Shown in pieces: positions 26,842-36,016 of a stretch of DNA of 64,000 nucleotides. The stretch covers positions 2,232,001 through 2,296,000 of the forward strand of contig NZ_CP022990.1 in NCBI RefSeq assembly GCF_002278075.1, written 5' to 3'. How positions within the stretch are numbered: position 1 is the first letter of the stretch; each line of letters starts with the position of its first letter. Under the pieces are notes generated by a model, which searched no databases, was not told the origin of the DNA, and saw nothing but the letters and a program-made list of their open reading frames with translations. The position numbers and the translations under genes were made by a program. Source of the stretch: Paraburkholderia aromaticivorans. GTDB lineage: Bacteria > Pseudomonadota > Gammaproteobacteria > Burkholderiales > Burkholderiaceae.

Positions 26842-28173
26842 TCATTCGGGCGAGCCGCCGGATGACGGCTGCAGCCGCGGTTCGGCGATAACCACGCCGG
26901 CTCGCGCGCCCGAGTTCTCGATCCAGCGCTTTCTCATGGGGGCGAGGATGAACTTCGCGGACACGGCTGCCGCGATCGACACGACGGCAGCCGAGATGAA
27001 CACCGTGCTCCACCCGCCGTTAGCCGATAACACCGAGGCGATCGGCACCAGCATCGAAGCGGTGCCCTTCGCCGTATAAAGCGTTCCGGCGTTGGCCGCG
27101 GCGTATTTGCTGCCGAACGTGTCGGCGCAGGTGGCGGGAAAGATCGAGAAGATCTCGCCCCAGCACAGAAAGACGGCGGCTGCGAAGAACATGAAGGCGT
27201 ACGGGTTGTGGCCGAACTGCATCAATCCCAGCAGCGCGACGCCTTCGCCGAGAAAGATCATGAACATCGTGTTCTCGCGGCCGATCCGGTCCGACAGAAA
27301 GCCGCACAGGGGACGCGTGAAGCCGTTACACAGGTTGTCGATCGAGAGCGTCATGGTGAGCAGCGGCAGCGTGATACCCATGAGGCTGACCGGCAGTTTG
27401 GCGAAGCCGAATTCCTTCGCGATCGGCCCGAGCTGCGCGGTCGCAATGATGCCGCCGGCCGCGACGAATACGAACATCAGATACAGCACCCAGAAGAGCG
27501 GGGAACGGATCATTTCGCCGGGTGTGTAGTCGATCTTGCTTGCCACCAAGCGTTTAGCCACGACTGCGGTGGCGGGCGGCTTCGGCCGTATCAGCATGGT
27601 GGCGAGCAACAGGATGCAAACTCCCTGGAAAATGCCGAAGAACATGAACGTATGCTCGTAGCCCGAACGCTGAATCATGTCGGCGATCGGAATCACGGTG
27701 ACGGCTGCGCCAGCGCCGAAACCCGCCGCGGTCAACCCCGCCGCGAGACCGCGTTTGTCCGGAAACCATTTCAGCGCCGTGCCGACGCACGTGCCATACA
27801 CGCAGCCCGCGCCGATGCCAGCAATGACCGCTGCAACGTACAGCGCGGCCAGACTGCTGGCGTGCGCGTCGATGATCCAGCCGAGCGCCACGCACACCGA
27901 GCCGCCGATCACGACGGGGCGCGGCCCGAACTTGTCGACGAGCCAGCCTTCCACAGGCACGAGCCACGTTTCGGTCACGATGAAGATCGTGAACGCGCTC
28001 TGGATCGCCGCTTGTCCCCAATGGTGGGCGTTGTCCATCGGTACGACGAACAGCGTCCACGCATATTGCAGATTCGCGACGAGTCCCATGCAGACGATAC
28101 CGATGGCGAGTTGCACCCAGCGGTGATGCGTGAACGCGGTACGGCCTCTGTCCGATACGTCGGAATGTCCCAT
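26842..28173 (-). CDS. oxlT: Oxalate:formate antiporter
   Basis: A 443-residue MFS protein with twelve hydrophobic segments of the OxlT (oxalate/formate antiport) subfamily, starting with QLAIGIVCMGLVANLQYAWT. Its position immediately upstream of oxc and frc supports oxalate uptake coupled to formate export. The family's key substrate-binding lysine in helix 11 could not be placed with certainty. It is the first gene of the operon, with a 430-base upstream region that carries a perfect dyad at 28388-28405. Confidence 0.9.
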   Translation of the reverse strand: MGHSDVSDRGRTAFTHHRWVQLAIGIVCMGLVANLQYAWTLFVVPMDNAHHWGQAAIQSAFTIFIVTETWLVPVEGWLVDKFGPRPVVIGGSVCVALGWIIDAHASSLAALYVAAVIAGIGAGCVYGTCVGTALKWFPDKRGLAAGLTAAGFGAGAAVTVIPIADMIQRSGYEHTFMFFGIFQGVCILLLATMLIRPKPPATAVVAKRLVASKIDYTPGEMIRSPLFWVLYLMFVFVAAGGIIATAQLGPIAKEFGFAKLPVSLMGITLPLLTMTLSIDNLCNGFTRPLCGFLSDRIGRENTMFMIFLGEGVALLGLMQFGHNPYAFMFFAAAVFLCWGEIFSIFPATCADTFGSKYAAANAGTLYTAKGTASMLVPIASVLSANGGWSTVFISAAVVSIAAAVSAKFILAPMRKRWIENSGARAGVVIAEPRLQPSSGGSPE

Positions 28174-28387
28174 GTCTCCGTCTCCTGTCTCTTCCGACGC
28201 GCTCGAACGGCACGCTGGACTTACATGATCGAATCGCTTCTTCGCCGGTTGGTTTGCGGGCTGCGAAGCGCCAATGGTCGGCCAGAAGGCACTGCACTAA
28301 CGAAAACCCTAACCCGCAGGTGCAGCACGTTGAGAAGATGCTGCGCGAGAACAGCAATAAGGGAAAGTTAAAACATTTTATGGTTTG

Positions 28388-28405
28388 CATTAGGCATTCC
28401 TAATG
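28388..28405. promoter_or_regulatory. Candidate operator of the oxalate operon
   Basis: CATTAGG-CATT-CCTAATG is a perfect 7-bp dyad with a 4-base spacer, 215 bases before the oxlT ATG in AT-rich DNA. No regulator gene is adjacent, so the binding protein would be encoded elsewhere. Apart from this dyad and the promoter candidate at 28528-28556, the 28174-28603 stretch has no gene I can support. Confidence 0.5.
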
Positions 28406-28527
28406 GATGGGTTGAAACCCTTATCCATAGGGCGCTGAGCGCCGCAATCCGTTCACCGGGCGCGAAGATTTCGTCGCCGTTCGTGGGGTTGGGGTAAACC
28501 AATATATAAACAAAAGGCTATTGTTTT

Positions 28528-28556
28528 TTGAAATAACTTTAACTGTTGTTTATTCG
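28528..28556 (+). promoter_or_regulatory. Candidate promoter of the 28604 gene
   Basis: TTGAAA (28528-28533) and TATTCG (28551-28556) are separated by 17 bases in the most AT-rich patch of the region, about 48 bases before a gene with a strong ribosome site. The -10 is weak. Confidence 0.35.
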
Positions 28557-28603
28557 TGCGCGCTTCTACTCTTCGTCGTGCTACCTGCCTGAAGGAGAAC
28601 ACC

Positions 28604-28993
28604 ATGAACACCACCCAATTCAATGCTGCCGACAGCGCGCACGACACTGAAATCGAAGCGCAACTGTGCGCCTATAACGCCGCTTTCGACGAACTCGGCC
28701 TGCGCTTTCGCTGGGATGTGCATACGCTGGCATTGCTGGCCATGATCGACGGCGAACAGGCGCAGATCTCCGCGTATATCGAAGCACATCATGGGCACTT
28801 GCTGAAGGCCTATAGTGCTGAGTTTCTGAGCCGGGCCATTCTCGAAAAGAAGAGCGCGCGGTATCCCGCGCCTTTGCCAAAACGCGTCGAAGGCGCGTCG
28901 CGTTCGACGCACGTGGCGCATCAGTCGGAGGTCGGTAGCCGACGCGAGCGCGTTTCGTTTGCGATAGAGCTGCCGGCATTGGCAGGTGTGTAG
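28604..28993 (+). CDS. Hypothetical protein (129 aa)
   Basis: A soluble protein starting MNTTQFNAADSAHDTEIEAQ with AAGGAG six bases before the ATG. A central helical part contains NAAFDELGLRFRWDVHTLAL and ISAYIEAHHGHLLKAYSAEF; the last ~35 residues are basic and low in structure. No signal peptide or membrane helix. I do not recognise a characterised family; the strong ribosome site and codon pattern support it as real. It is divergent from oxlT. Confidence 0.65.
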   Translation: MNTTQFNAADSAHDTEIEAQLCAYNAAFDELGLRFRWDVHTLALLAMIDGEQAQISAYIEAHHGHLLKAYSAEFLSRAILEKKSARYPAPLPKRVEGASRSTHVAHQSEVGSRRERVSFAIELPALAGV

Positions 28994-29107
28994 AAGCGGT
29001 GTGCGGCATGCACGCGTTCCTGCGGGGATGCGTTCGCGTCGCTCTTGAACATCCGCGAAGAATGTGGCGCACATCATGTCGCCGTTCGGGGGTGGAGGAG
29101 TAACGCT

Positions 29108-29353
29108 ATGCTCGACGCGGTCGAGCTTGCGCGATTGCCGGCCGCAGGCTCGTCCTGGGACGACGCGGCGGCGGAATACGAGACATCAACGTCCGCGCTT
29201 TTGGCCGAATCCGCCTATGGCTCTGCCGAAGGGGACGCGACGTTTCTGTCGCACGGCGGGCAGGCGCTCACGCTCGAAGTCTATCGTCAGCATGCAGCAG
29301 ACGAGGCGTCCGCTGGCGTCGGTCGACGTAGAACTGCATTCGTCATTCCGTGA
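29108..29353 (+). CDS. Small hypothetical protein (81 aa)
   Basis: An acidic alanine- and serine-rich protein starting MLDAVELARLPAAGSSWDDA, with GGAGGAG seven bases before the ATG. No domain is recognised and no homologue comes to mind. The ribosome site is the main support; lineage restriction is likely. The bases to 29443 hold nothing further. Confidence 0.45.
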   Translation: MLDAVELARLPAAGSSWDDAAAEYETSTSALLAESAYGSAEGDATFLSHGGQALTLEVYRQHAADEASAGVGRRRTAFVIP

Positions 29354-29443
29354 CGCCGCAATTGGACCGCATCACCCAGGGGTTCCAGAATCAAGCCAGG
29401 TCCCGTGCGCGCTGCCGCGACGCGGGACCTGAAGGCGTGCCAT

Positions 29444-29794
29444 TCAGCTGCCGAAGTACGGTGTACAGAAGCTGGCCGGACCAACGCAGCCGGAATGCAT
29501 CGCCATATGCGCGGGCGCACCTGAGGACGAAGTGCCGTCGTGCGCCACCCCACCATAGCCCTGCGTAGCCTGCTGCTGGCTGGTTTGCGCCGCTACCTTG
29601 GCTTCCGCGGCCTGGATGTCGGCCGGATAGTTGGCGTCGTCGCGTTGGGCCGGGTTATAGCCAGCCTGTTCGATCCGGACGAGATCACTGCGAACTTCCG
29701 CGCGCGTCACGGGCGCATTCGATTGCGCGAAAGCGAACATCGGAGCGGACAAGGCGCTTGCAGCGAGGGCGAGACAAACGATGGCTTTCTTCAT
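29444..29794 (-). CDS. DUF4148-domain periplasmic protein
   Basis: A 116-residue exported protein with a clear signal peptide (MKKAIVCLALAASALSAPMF, cleavage near AFA-QS). The mature part matches the DUF4148 pattern abundant in Burkholderiaceae: VTRAEVRSDLVRIEQAGYNP then DANYPADIQAAEAKVA. A glycine/serine-rich tail follows. Function is unknown for the family; it is predicted to be periplasmic. A GGAG-type site precedes the start. Several paralogues usually exist per genome. Confidence 0.85.
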   Translation of the reverse strand: MKKAIVCLALAASALSAPMFAFAQSNAPVTRAEVRSDLVRIEQAGYNPAQRDDANYPADIQAAEAKVAAQTSQQQATQGYGGVAHDGTSSSGAPAHMAMHSGCVGPASFCTPYFGS

Positions 29795-30282
29795 GATTTG
29801 ATACTCCTAAATAAATGCGATATTTAATCGGCGAGAATCTTGCGAGAATACCTGGAACTGCATATGGCACACGTCACCGGAGAGAGGCGCTCTGGGCTTT
29901 GCTCCGTGAGCGTCTGGGATCTATATTGCGACATTGAAGGTGACGTGATACCCACCGGTTGATTACAAGATTGACAGAAAGCGCTGAAGCGTTGTCCGGC
30001 CGTGGTTATGGATCACCGCGGCAGTCGAACGAAACGCCGTTATGATGGCGACTGCATCATCAAGCGCTTTCCTTTGTCCGTCCAGGCCGCTTGCCATTTC
30101 TGTCAACCACTGCGGCGGCGTCTGAAGAAATAGAAGGGCGCATTCTCGTCGTAACGATGCACGCAAAGTAATCCTGTGCGGTTCGTGCATTCAAAGCCGG
30201 GGCATCCGGGTGTATCACGGAAAACTGCTCTGCCACGGAGTCCGTCGACGTGGCCAGAAAGGTCGGCCGGGAGGCACCTACG
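29795..30282. other. Gene-poor stretch
   Basis: Apart from the DUF4148 upstream region these 488 bases carry only short overlapping frames without ribosome sites or recognisable sequence. Part of it (30283-30439) may be non-coding too if the neighbouring gene is frameshifted as suspected. Confidence 0.4.
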
Positions 30283-31023
30283 TCAGTGTTGCAATGGCCG
30301 ATCAGTTTGCCCACGGCGTGGCCGATACGCGGTGCACCACGATCTCATTGAGGACGGCGGTCTCGAAGTGCTCTGAACCTCCAGAGAGCGGAGTGGCTTT
30401 TCGCCAGCAGTGCAATTCAACGGACAAGTCCTCGCGGACCTATTCCTGCTTGCGCAGTGCATCGAAACTGCAAGATGCGCCTGATAGCGCGCCGCTTCGC
30501 CATACATCAGAAATCGTTCATACCTCGCATGTGTGCCTAACACCTTGCGAGCGAGTTTGATGGGACACCAGTATTGCTCAGTGCGCGCGGCGATCTCCGA
30601 CGCGTAGGCAATGAGGCCGTTCGCATATTCACAGTAGGCGCAGTGGAATCGTTCCATAAAGTTCAGATAGCGCAGCTGCCAGCGATCCATCACGATGTAG
30701 TCCGCCCGTTTGACTTTGGCGATGCCGTAGATCGGGAAACAGATTGCCTGGTAGATCGAGATGCAGATATCCAGAAACACCAATGGGAAGACGAGCCCAT
30801 AAACAAACGGCGCCGCGAGGAAGTTCTGTGGCCGACTGGAGAGCATCCAGCTAACAAGGTCCACTTTCAATTCCCGATGGACCTTGCCAACCGCTTCGTC
30901 GAATTCGATGTGCTTACCGGTGATCCGGTAAAAAAGCTTGATTTCCCGTTGATGCAGTTCTGTCCGCAGTTCAGATTGAAGGGCGCTGATCTGGGCTAAG
31001 AGATGCTGTATCCGCTCTTCCAC
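30283..31023 (-). CDS. Conserved hypothetical membrane-associated protein with suspect C-terminus
   Basis: A 246-codon frame. Residues ~1-20 are a helical start (MEERIQHLLAQISALQSELR), ~65-105 are two closely spaced hydrophobic segments (FVYGLVFPLVFLDICISIYQ), and ~110-180 a cysteine-containing part (FHCAYCEYANGLIAYASEIA then EQYWCPIKLARKVL). From about residue 183 the sequence becomes serine/arginine-rich and unlike a conserved protein. In another frame the same DNA reads FDALRKQE then stop (30440-30442), a natural-looking helical end. A frameshift near 30475 is therefore likely, and the ancestral gene would be about 30440-31023. Function unknown. Confidence 0.6.
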   Translation of the reverse strand: MEERIQHLLAQISALQSELRTELHQREIKLFYRITGKHIEFDEAVGKVHRELKVDLVSWMLSSRPQNFLAAPFVYGLVFPLVFLDICISIYQAICFPIYGIAKVKRADYIVMDRWQLRYLNFMERFHCAYCEYANGLIAYASEIAARTEQYWCPIKLARKVLGTHARYERFLMYGEAARYQAHLAVSMHCASRNRSARTCPLNCTAGEKPLRSLEVQSTSRPPSSMRSWCTAYRPRRGQTDRPLQH

Positions 31024-31105
31024 ATGAACTCCGTTGACTTGAACGAGAAGGCGCGCGATAAAAACAGCCGGCTCTGGATTACGCCGAAGCCGGCGTCAAG
31101 GCGCT

Positions 31106-31375
31106 TCAACTATTGCCTCCTCCGGACTGCGCGGCCTCGATGGCCTTGGTCCGCTCGGCTTGGGCCTTGGCAACTTCACGATCTCGGGCTTGGTTCGCCG
31201 CACGGACTCTCGCCCGGTAAGTCTCATTCGCGGTGCGGATTTCACTTCTCATCCGCACAATGGCATCGCTGGATTGAGTGCCCTGTGCGCTGGACGATGC
31301 GGCGCTTTGGGCCCAAGCCTGAGTCGTGCCAACCGTCGCCAGTGCAATCAATAGGGCCGGGAATAGCCTTTTCAT
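31106..31375 (-). CDS. Small exported charged-helix protein
   Basis: An 89-residue protein with a signal peptide (MKRLFPALLIALATVGTTQA, cleavage after AWA) and a mature part dominated by a charged helix (RARVRAANQARDREVAKAQA) that could form a coiled coil. GGAG precedes the start. Location is predicted periplasmic. I know no function; it lies 82 bases upstream of the hypothetical membrane protein on the same strand and may be co-transcribed. Confidence 0.65.
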   Translation of the reverse strand: MKRLFPALLIALATVGTTQAWAQSAASSSAQGTQSSDAIVRMRSEIRTANETYRARVRAANQARDREVAKAQAERTKAIEAAQSGGGNS

Positions 31376-31645
31376 GCTGGTATCTCCAGAAGATCAACGT
31401 GTCGAGGAAAAGCCCTGTCGGCCGCGGCCGCGGATTGACGGCCATTGCAAAAACGGATCGCGGCTCCGATACTGGGACAAGGCATGCAGACAGTCAGATG
31501 ACGTCAACACTGCCTATTTGGCGCCTTGGGCACGCGAGTCGGTTGACCAGGATCAACTGGTTCGACATGGATGGCGCGATCGGACCGCCAATCGAACACA
31601 TCTGAACGACGGGAACGGTCGCGATACCCGTCTTGCCACAGTCCG

Positions 31646-32962
31646 TTACATGCTGCTGCGCGGGACGACTCGCCAGACGGTGTTGCCCACGTCGTCCGCC
31701 ACGAGCAGTGCGCCGTGCGCATCCAGTGCGACGCCGACCGGTCGCCCCACGGCGTGGCCATCCGGCGTGAGAAAGCCGTCTAGAAAATCCTCGGGGGCGC
31801 CAGCAGGTCTTCCATCGAAAAAAGGCACGAACACGACCTTGTAACCGGTGTGCGGCTTGCGGTTCCACGATCCGTGCTGGCCGATGAACGCGCCGCCCCG
31901 ATAGTGCTGGGGAAACAGCGTTCGGTCGTAAAAGACCAGACCTAACGAAGCCGTATGATTGCCGAGCGCATAGTCCGGTGCGGTGGCCGTAGCGACCCGA
32001 TCGGGGCGTTGAGGTTCGACTCGCAGGTCGACATGCTGGCCGTAGTAGCTGTACGGAAAGCCATAGAACGCTCCGTCTTTCACTGCGGTCATATAGTCCG
32101 GTACGAGATTGTTGCCCAGATCGTCCCGCTCATTGACGGCCGTCCACAATGCGCCGCTGTCCGGTTGCCACGAGAGACCGTTAGGATTGCGCAACCCTGT
32201 CGCATACGGGCGCAGGCGGGCGGTGGCCACGTCGAATTCGAGGATGCGGGCACGGCCTTCTTCGGCGTCGATACCGTTTTCGCCCGCGTTGCTATTCGAT
32301 CCCACTGTGATGTAGAGGTGCTTGCCCGAGTGGTCGGCGAGAATATTTTTTGTCCAGTGGTGGTTGATCGGACCGGCTGGCAAATCGGCAACCTTGACTC
32401 CGGGGCTGGTGATCTGCGTGGCGCCTTTGACGTACTCGAAACGCACCAGAGCGTCTGTATCGGCAACGTAGAGTTCGTTGCCAATGAGCGCCATGCCGAA
32501 CGGCGAGTGCAGACCGCGGAGAAACACGGTCTGCATCTGGGCGGCGCCGGTGTTGTTCGCGTCGCGTAATAGCACGATGCGGTCGGGACTCGGCACGCCC
32601 GCGCCCGCGCGCTTCATCACCTGCCGTCTGGCCCAGCCGTAGATGCCGCTGCCTTCGTCGTGTTCCGCGGGTGCATCGCTTTCCGCCACCAGCACGTCAC
32701 CGTTGGGCAGCGTGTAAAGCCAGCGCGGGTGCGCGAGGCCGCCGGCGAACTGAGTGACGGCGAAGCCCTCGGAAGCGGTGGGCATAAAACCCGCAGGGCG
32801 CGCCTGAACGGGTGCGATATTGATCATCGGAATCAGCGCCGAGTGCGGCGCCGGAATAGCCGGCGAGGTACCGAAACCGCTATCGCCTATACTTGACGGG
32901 CCGATCGCACATGCGGCCAGCGGTAAAACCAGTGAAGCTACCAGACGGCTGGGCAGGCGCAT
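31646..32962 (-). CDS. Sorbosone dehydrogenase-like (soluble PQQ sugar dehydrogenase fold) lipoprotein
   Basis: A 438-residue beta-propeller protein. A lipobox ends at Cys18 (LVLPLAAC), so it should be a lipoprotein facing the periplasm. The propeller shows [28 protein letters not shown] and [20 protein letters not shown], characteristic of the L-sorbosone dehydrogenase/aldose sugar dehydrogenase superfamily that binds PQQ and Ca2+. Whether it binds PQQ cannot be confirmed. The cytochrome b561 gene is divergent 243 bases away and could accept electrons, but that link is inference. Confidence 0.85.
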   Translation of the reverse strand: MRLPSRLVASLVLPLAACAIGPSSIGDSGFGTSPAIPAPHSALIPMINIAPVQARPAGFMPTASEGFAVTQFAGGLAHPRWLYTLPNGDVLVAESDAPAEHDEGSGIYGWARRQVMKRAGAGVPSPDRIVLLRDANNTGAAQMQTVFLRGLHSPFGMALIGNELYVADTDALVRFEYVKGATQITSPGVKVADLPAGPINHHWTKNILADHSGKHLYITVGSNSNAGENGIDAEEGRARILEFDVATARLRPYATGLRNPNGLSWQPDSGALWTAVNERDDLGNNLVPDYMTAVKDGAFYGFPYSYYGQHVDLRVEPQRPDRVATATAPDYALGNHTASLGLVFYDRTLFPQHYRGGAFIGQHGSWNRKPHTGYKVVFVPFFDGRPAGAPEDFLDGFLTPDGHAVGRPVGVALDAHGALLVADDVGNTVWRVVPRSSM

Positions 32963-33205
32963 TTTTGCTCTCGGTGATAAGCGTTGGTCGATGATGCTGA
33001 CAACGGATCAGCAAGAAGCTTGCCTATGAAGCGATCGTCCGTGGCATTGGGCGGTTGGCGGCTGCGCGCAGCGTCAGGTTTCCTTAAGGTGAGGCCGTTA
33101 GCATTGTTTAAAATGGACGGGATATGTGTGCCGGCAGTCGTGCCGCGCGATCCCGGCCGCGCGTTTTATCAATTTAATGCGGTACTGAAACATTAAGGAG
33201 AGGGA

Positions 33206-33757
33206 GTGGCTAAAATCCAGCAAAGTACGGGTCCGGCTTATGACGGAGTGGCACGCACGCTCCACTGGCTCACTGTCCTGCTGATCGCGATGCAGTTCGT
33301 GATCGGCTGGACCATGCCGGATATACACAAGGATACGCAGCCCGTCGGCCTGATTGCCTGGCATCTAGGCGTTGGCTCGGCGCTGATCGCCGTCATGGTG
33401 ATCCGGGTAATCTGGCGATTGACTCACTGGCCCACGCCGGACGAGTTGCCGCCGCTGTTGAGCGTCGTCTCGCGCATCACGCATTTTCTGCTTTACGCCG
33501 CGCTGGTGCTGGTGCCGCTGCTCGGCTGGATCAATGCATCCTCACGTGGCTGGACGATCCGCTTGCTGGGCCTCGTGCCGTATCCGGCACTGAGCGAGCC
33601 GGGCTCGGATTTCGGCCACGAGATGGGCGATGTGCACGGCGTTCTCGCCTGGGTGCTGTTCGCGCTGATTGCGCTGCATGTGGCCGCTGCGCTGTTCCAT
33701 CGCTTTGTTCTGCGAGACCACGTTTTGCAGCGGATGCTGCCCCGCTCAGGGCCTTGA
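33206..33757 (+). CDS. Cytochrome b561-family membrane protein
   Basis: A 183-residue protein with four hydrophobic segments typical of bacterial cytochrome b561. Haem-ligand histidines are expected in RTLHWLTVLL (helix 1), in IAWHLGVGSA (helix 2), and in GDVHGVLAWV and IALHVAAALF (last helices), all present. The family carries electrons from the quinone pool across the inner membrane, e.g. to superoxide. A GTG start is used, with AAGGAG upstream. It is divergent from the sorbosone-dehydrogenase-like gene. Confidence 0.9.
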   Translation: MAKIQQSTGPAYDGVARTLHWLTVLLIAMQFVIGWTMPDIHKDTQPVGLIAWHLGVGSALIAVMVIRVIWRLTHWPTPDELPPLLSVVSRITHFLLYAALVLVPLLGWINASSRGWTIRLLGLVPYPALSEPGSDFGHEMGDVHGVLAWVLFALIALHVAAALFHRFVLRDHVLQRMLPRSGP

Positions 33758-33796
33758 GCAATTCCGCGCGAAACCAGTGAGCGCTAGCCCCGACGA

Positions 33797-34510
33797 TCAG
33801 TCAACCCGGCACCAGCGGCCGGACTCGGGGCACACAATGGCGGGTTCTCCGTTCAGCCGGACCTGTTCCGCGTCCAGTTGCAACGAGGTGGAAGGCGCGG
33901 TGTCGAAGGCAATTCCCAGGGCCTGCGCAACGTGGGCGTCTTCAATGGGCAATTCCCAGGTCAGGAATATCTGGATGCAATCCTGATCTGGCGCAAAGTC
34001 CGCCACATCAAAACGGCTGCTGCCGCGCTGAATGACGCCATGGGGCTGGCCAGTATCGAATATGACGACCGTGCCCCGGGTCAGCGGAATGCGCCGGCCC
34101 AAAGCGGGAAAGTGCAGATCGAGCCCCTTGTCCTCGCTCATGAAGAGATTGCAAAAGGCCGCGCTGCCGTATTGCTCGGCGTCATGGTGATACCTCGCGC
34201 CGCGGCAGGCCATGAGGGCGACGTCACTGGAGGCGAGCACCGCGCGCAGTCCTCGCGCGGACGTCCAATCGGACGCGGCCTGCACGCAGCGCCGGTAATC
34301 CGGCCAGCGCGCCCGCGCTCGCGCCAGAGGCATCGGTTCGACGTCACCGGGTTCCAGGACCATGTGAGACGCTATTTCCCTTTCCCAATCGGCAAGCAGA
34401 CGCACAGGAGGCACAGGCACGTCGAGCGAGCCTGACAGCACGACGTCACTCACGCGCCGACTGCGAATGGCGTCGCCGCTCCAGAAATAGGAAGTCAGTA
34501 TGTCCGGCAC
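33797..34510 (-). CDS. Conserved protein with possible 2OG-Fe(II) oxygenase core
   Basis: A 237-residue soluble protein. An H-x-D pair (His108/Asp110 in RYHHDAEQYG) and a distal histidine (His157 in GQPHGVIQRG), after the strand GTVVIFDTG, resemble the facial triad of the double-stranded beta-helix dioxygenases, with Arg162 a possible 2-oxoglutarate anchor. This reading comes from motif spacing only. The rest, including VPPVRLLADWEREIASHMVL, is not diagnostic. It is convergent with cytochrome b561 and stands alone. No substrate can be suggested. Confidence 0.6.
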   Translation of the reverse strand: MPDILTSYFWSGDAIRSRRVSDVVLSGSLDVPVPPVRLLADWEREIASHMVLEPGDVEPMPLARARARWPDYRRCVQAASDWTSARGLRAVLASSDVALMACRGARYHHDAEQYGSAAFCNLFMSEDKGLDLHFPALGRRIPLTRGTVVIFDTGQPHGVIQRGSSRFDVADFAPDQDCIQIFLTWELPIEDAHVAQALGIAFDTAPSTSLQLDAEQVRLNGEPAIVCPESGRWCRVD

Positions 34511-34686
34511 TTGATGCTGTCACAGGGAGTCATGCGTCCATTGTAACGATACGCTGGGGGTGCGCTCGGCGCCCATCGGCCCGGAACGGCCCCTCGCGGC
34601 CAATGGCGTCCCGCACACCGGAGCAAGGAACTGGACGAGACTTTCCTCCGCGCTCATCGCAACGACACCTTGTGTGGACTGCGGGT

Positions 34687-35706
34687 TCAGTGCCCGAGGC
34701 CGCTGGCGGCGATCTGGTGCTCCACGTATTGCGCAAAAAGCGTATGCAGGCGCGTCGTCGGATGAAGGTCGTCGGCAAACATATACGTCTGGTCCGCGTT
34801 GGAGCTCGCGTAGGTTGGCGGCGAGCACAGCAGTGCCGTGGCATCGGGTGTTTTCTTGGGGTCGCAGGCGACACTGGTGTTCGATACGGCGAAGCCATTG
34901 GCCTGAAAGTTCGCCATGATTCCGTTCAACCAGGTATAGGAATCGATCTGGATGACCTTGCCCTGCAGGCCATTGGTCTGCAATGCGGCGTTCAGGCTGC
35001 TGTTGAACAGTTGCGATAACTGGGTCAAGTTCGCTCCGCCATCGGATGAGGCAAGACCATGCGGCGACAGTCCGATGTTCGGCACATTGACCACCACGAC
35101 ATGAGTGGCGCCGTTCTGGACGATCTGCCCGATCACCTGAGCGAGGGTGGCAGCCGCCGTTTCGACCGTCTGAGCCGCCGCCGGCGGCGCTCCGGCGCGG
35201 AGCACATCGTTCGCGCCGGCCCACACGAGCACCAGCTGATTCGAGTTAAAGCTCCCATGAGCGGCCAGATAGCTCGAAACCTGCTGATTGACAGGCATTT
35301 CAATGTTGCCGATCACGCTGGTCAGAAAATCGGACTGGTTTGCCGGCGTCGCCACCGTGGCGCCCCCTTCCGCATACCCGAGACCGCCCTTGGCGCTGAG
35401 TTTATGCGTGATGTCGATGGTGTACGCAACGTTTAGCGTGTCGCCGTAGTATTGCGCGACATTCTGAGTCCACACCTGTCCTGGATTGGTCGTGAAACGC
35501 CCTCCACCCACCGCGCCGGCGATCGGTGCATAGGTTCCGACGTCCGACAGGCTGTCGCCGAACGAGACGACTTGCAGATTGACGCCGCCTGCCGGAGTCG
35601 CCGCGCTGCCGCCACTTGAACCGCCTTCGTGACCACCGCATGCCGAAAGCAGGCACACCGCCACGGCAAAAATTGCAGAGCGTACCGTGTCATTGATTCC
35701 TCGCAT
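34687..35706 (-). CDS. GDSL-family esterase/lipase, lipoprotein
   Basis: A 339-residue SGNH hydrolase. A lipobox LLSAC gives Cys23 after a signal peptide, then a short glycine/serine linker. Block I FGDSLSDVGTY contains the nucleophile Ser52, block III is WAGANDVL, and block V FADDLHPTT holds the Asp-His pair (~314/317). It would hydrolyse esters or lipids at the envelope surface. It is divergent from the MalT-type regulator gene at 36017 and shares a 310-base intergenic region with it. Confidence 0.9.
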   Translation of the reverse strand: MRGINDTVRSAIFAVAVCLLSACGGHEGGSSGGSAATPAGGVNLQVVSFGDSLSDVGTYAPIAGAVGGGRFTTNPGQVWTQNVAQYYGDTLNVAYTIDITHKLSAKGGLGYAEGGATVATPANQSDFLTSVIGNIEMPVNQQVSSYLAAHGSFNSNQLVLVWAGANDVLRAGAPPAAAQTVETAAATLAQVIGQIVQNGATHVVVVNVPNIGLSPHGLASSDGGANLTQLSQLFNSSLNAALQTNGLQGKVIQIDSYTWLNGIMANFQANGFAVSNTSVACDPKKTPDATALLCSPPTYASSNADQTYMFADDLHPTTRLHTLFAQYVEHQIAASGLGH

Positions 35707-35873
35707 AACGACTCTCCCTGAACTGGCGGGGAGGTGCGGCCACGGTGCGGGATGATCGCGCGTCGCCTTCCCGGCAAGGACACTCCCGAAGCAAGAAGCA
35801 TGCGCCGCCGCGTATTGCTGTTTGGGGCCGGTTCACCTGTCACATCAGGGGTGGCCGGCGTTTGCGCCCTTCT

Positions 35874-35894
35874 ACCCACCCGAATCGGGTGGGT
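35874..35894. promoter_or_regulatory. Perfect 21-bp dyad upstream of the first MalT-type regulator
   Basis: ACCCACCCGA (35874-35883), one central base, then TCGGGTGGGT (35885-35894): a perfect 10-bp inverted repeat, 123 bases before the regulator ATG. A shortened relative lies at 59237-59251 upstream of the leftward arm. It is the only notable element in 35707-36016, which has no gene. Autoregulation is inferred. Confidence 0.6.
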
Positions 35895-36016
35895 GAGCGC
35901 CAAATTGCCCGGCAGCGCGGCGTCGCACTTCTATACTCGGGGCAACACGCGTTCCGTCGTGACGGCACCTGCCGCGAGCCTTTTCTCACGCCATCCGGCC
36001 TCTCAGTTTTCCCAGC

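Noticed and set aside
28174..31105. Loose gene density as a mobile island
   Set aside because: No transposase, integrase, tRNA gene or flanking direct repeats are visible, and base composition is only locally AT-rich near 28500-28560.
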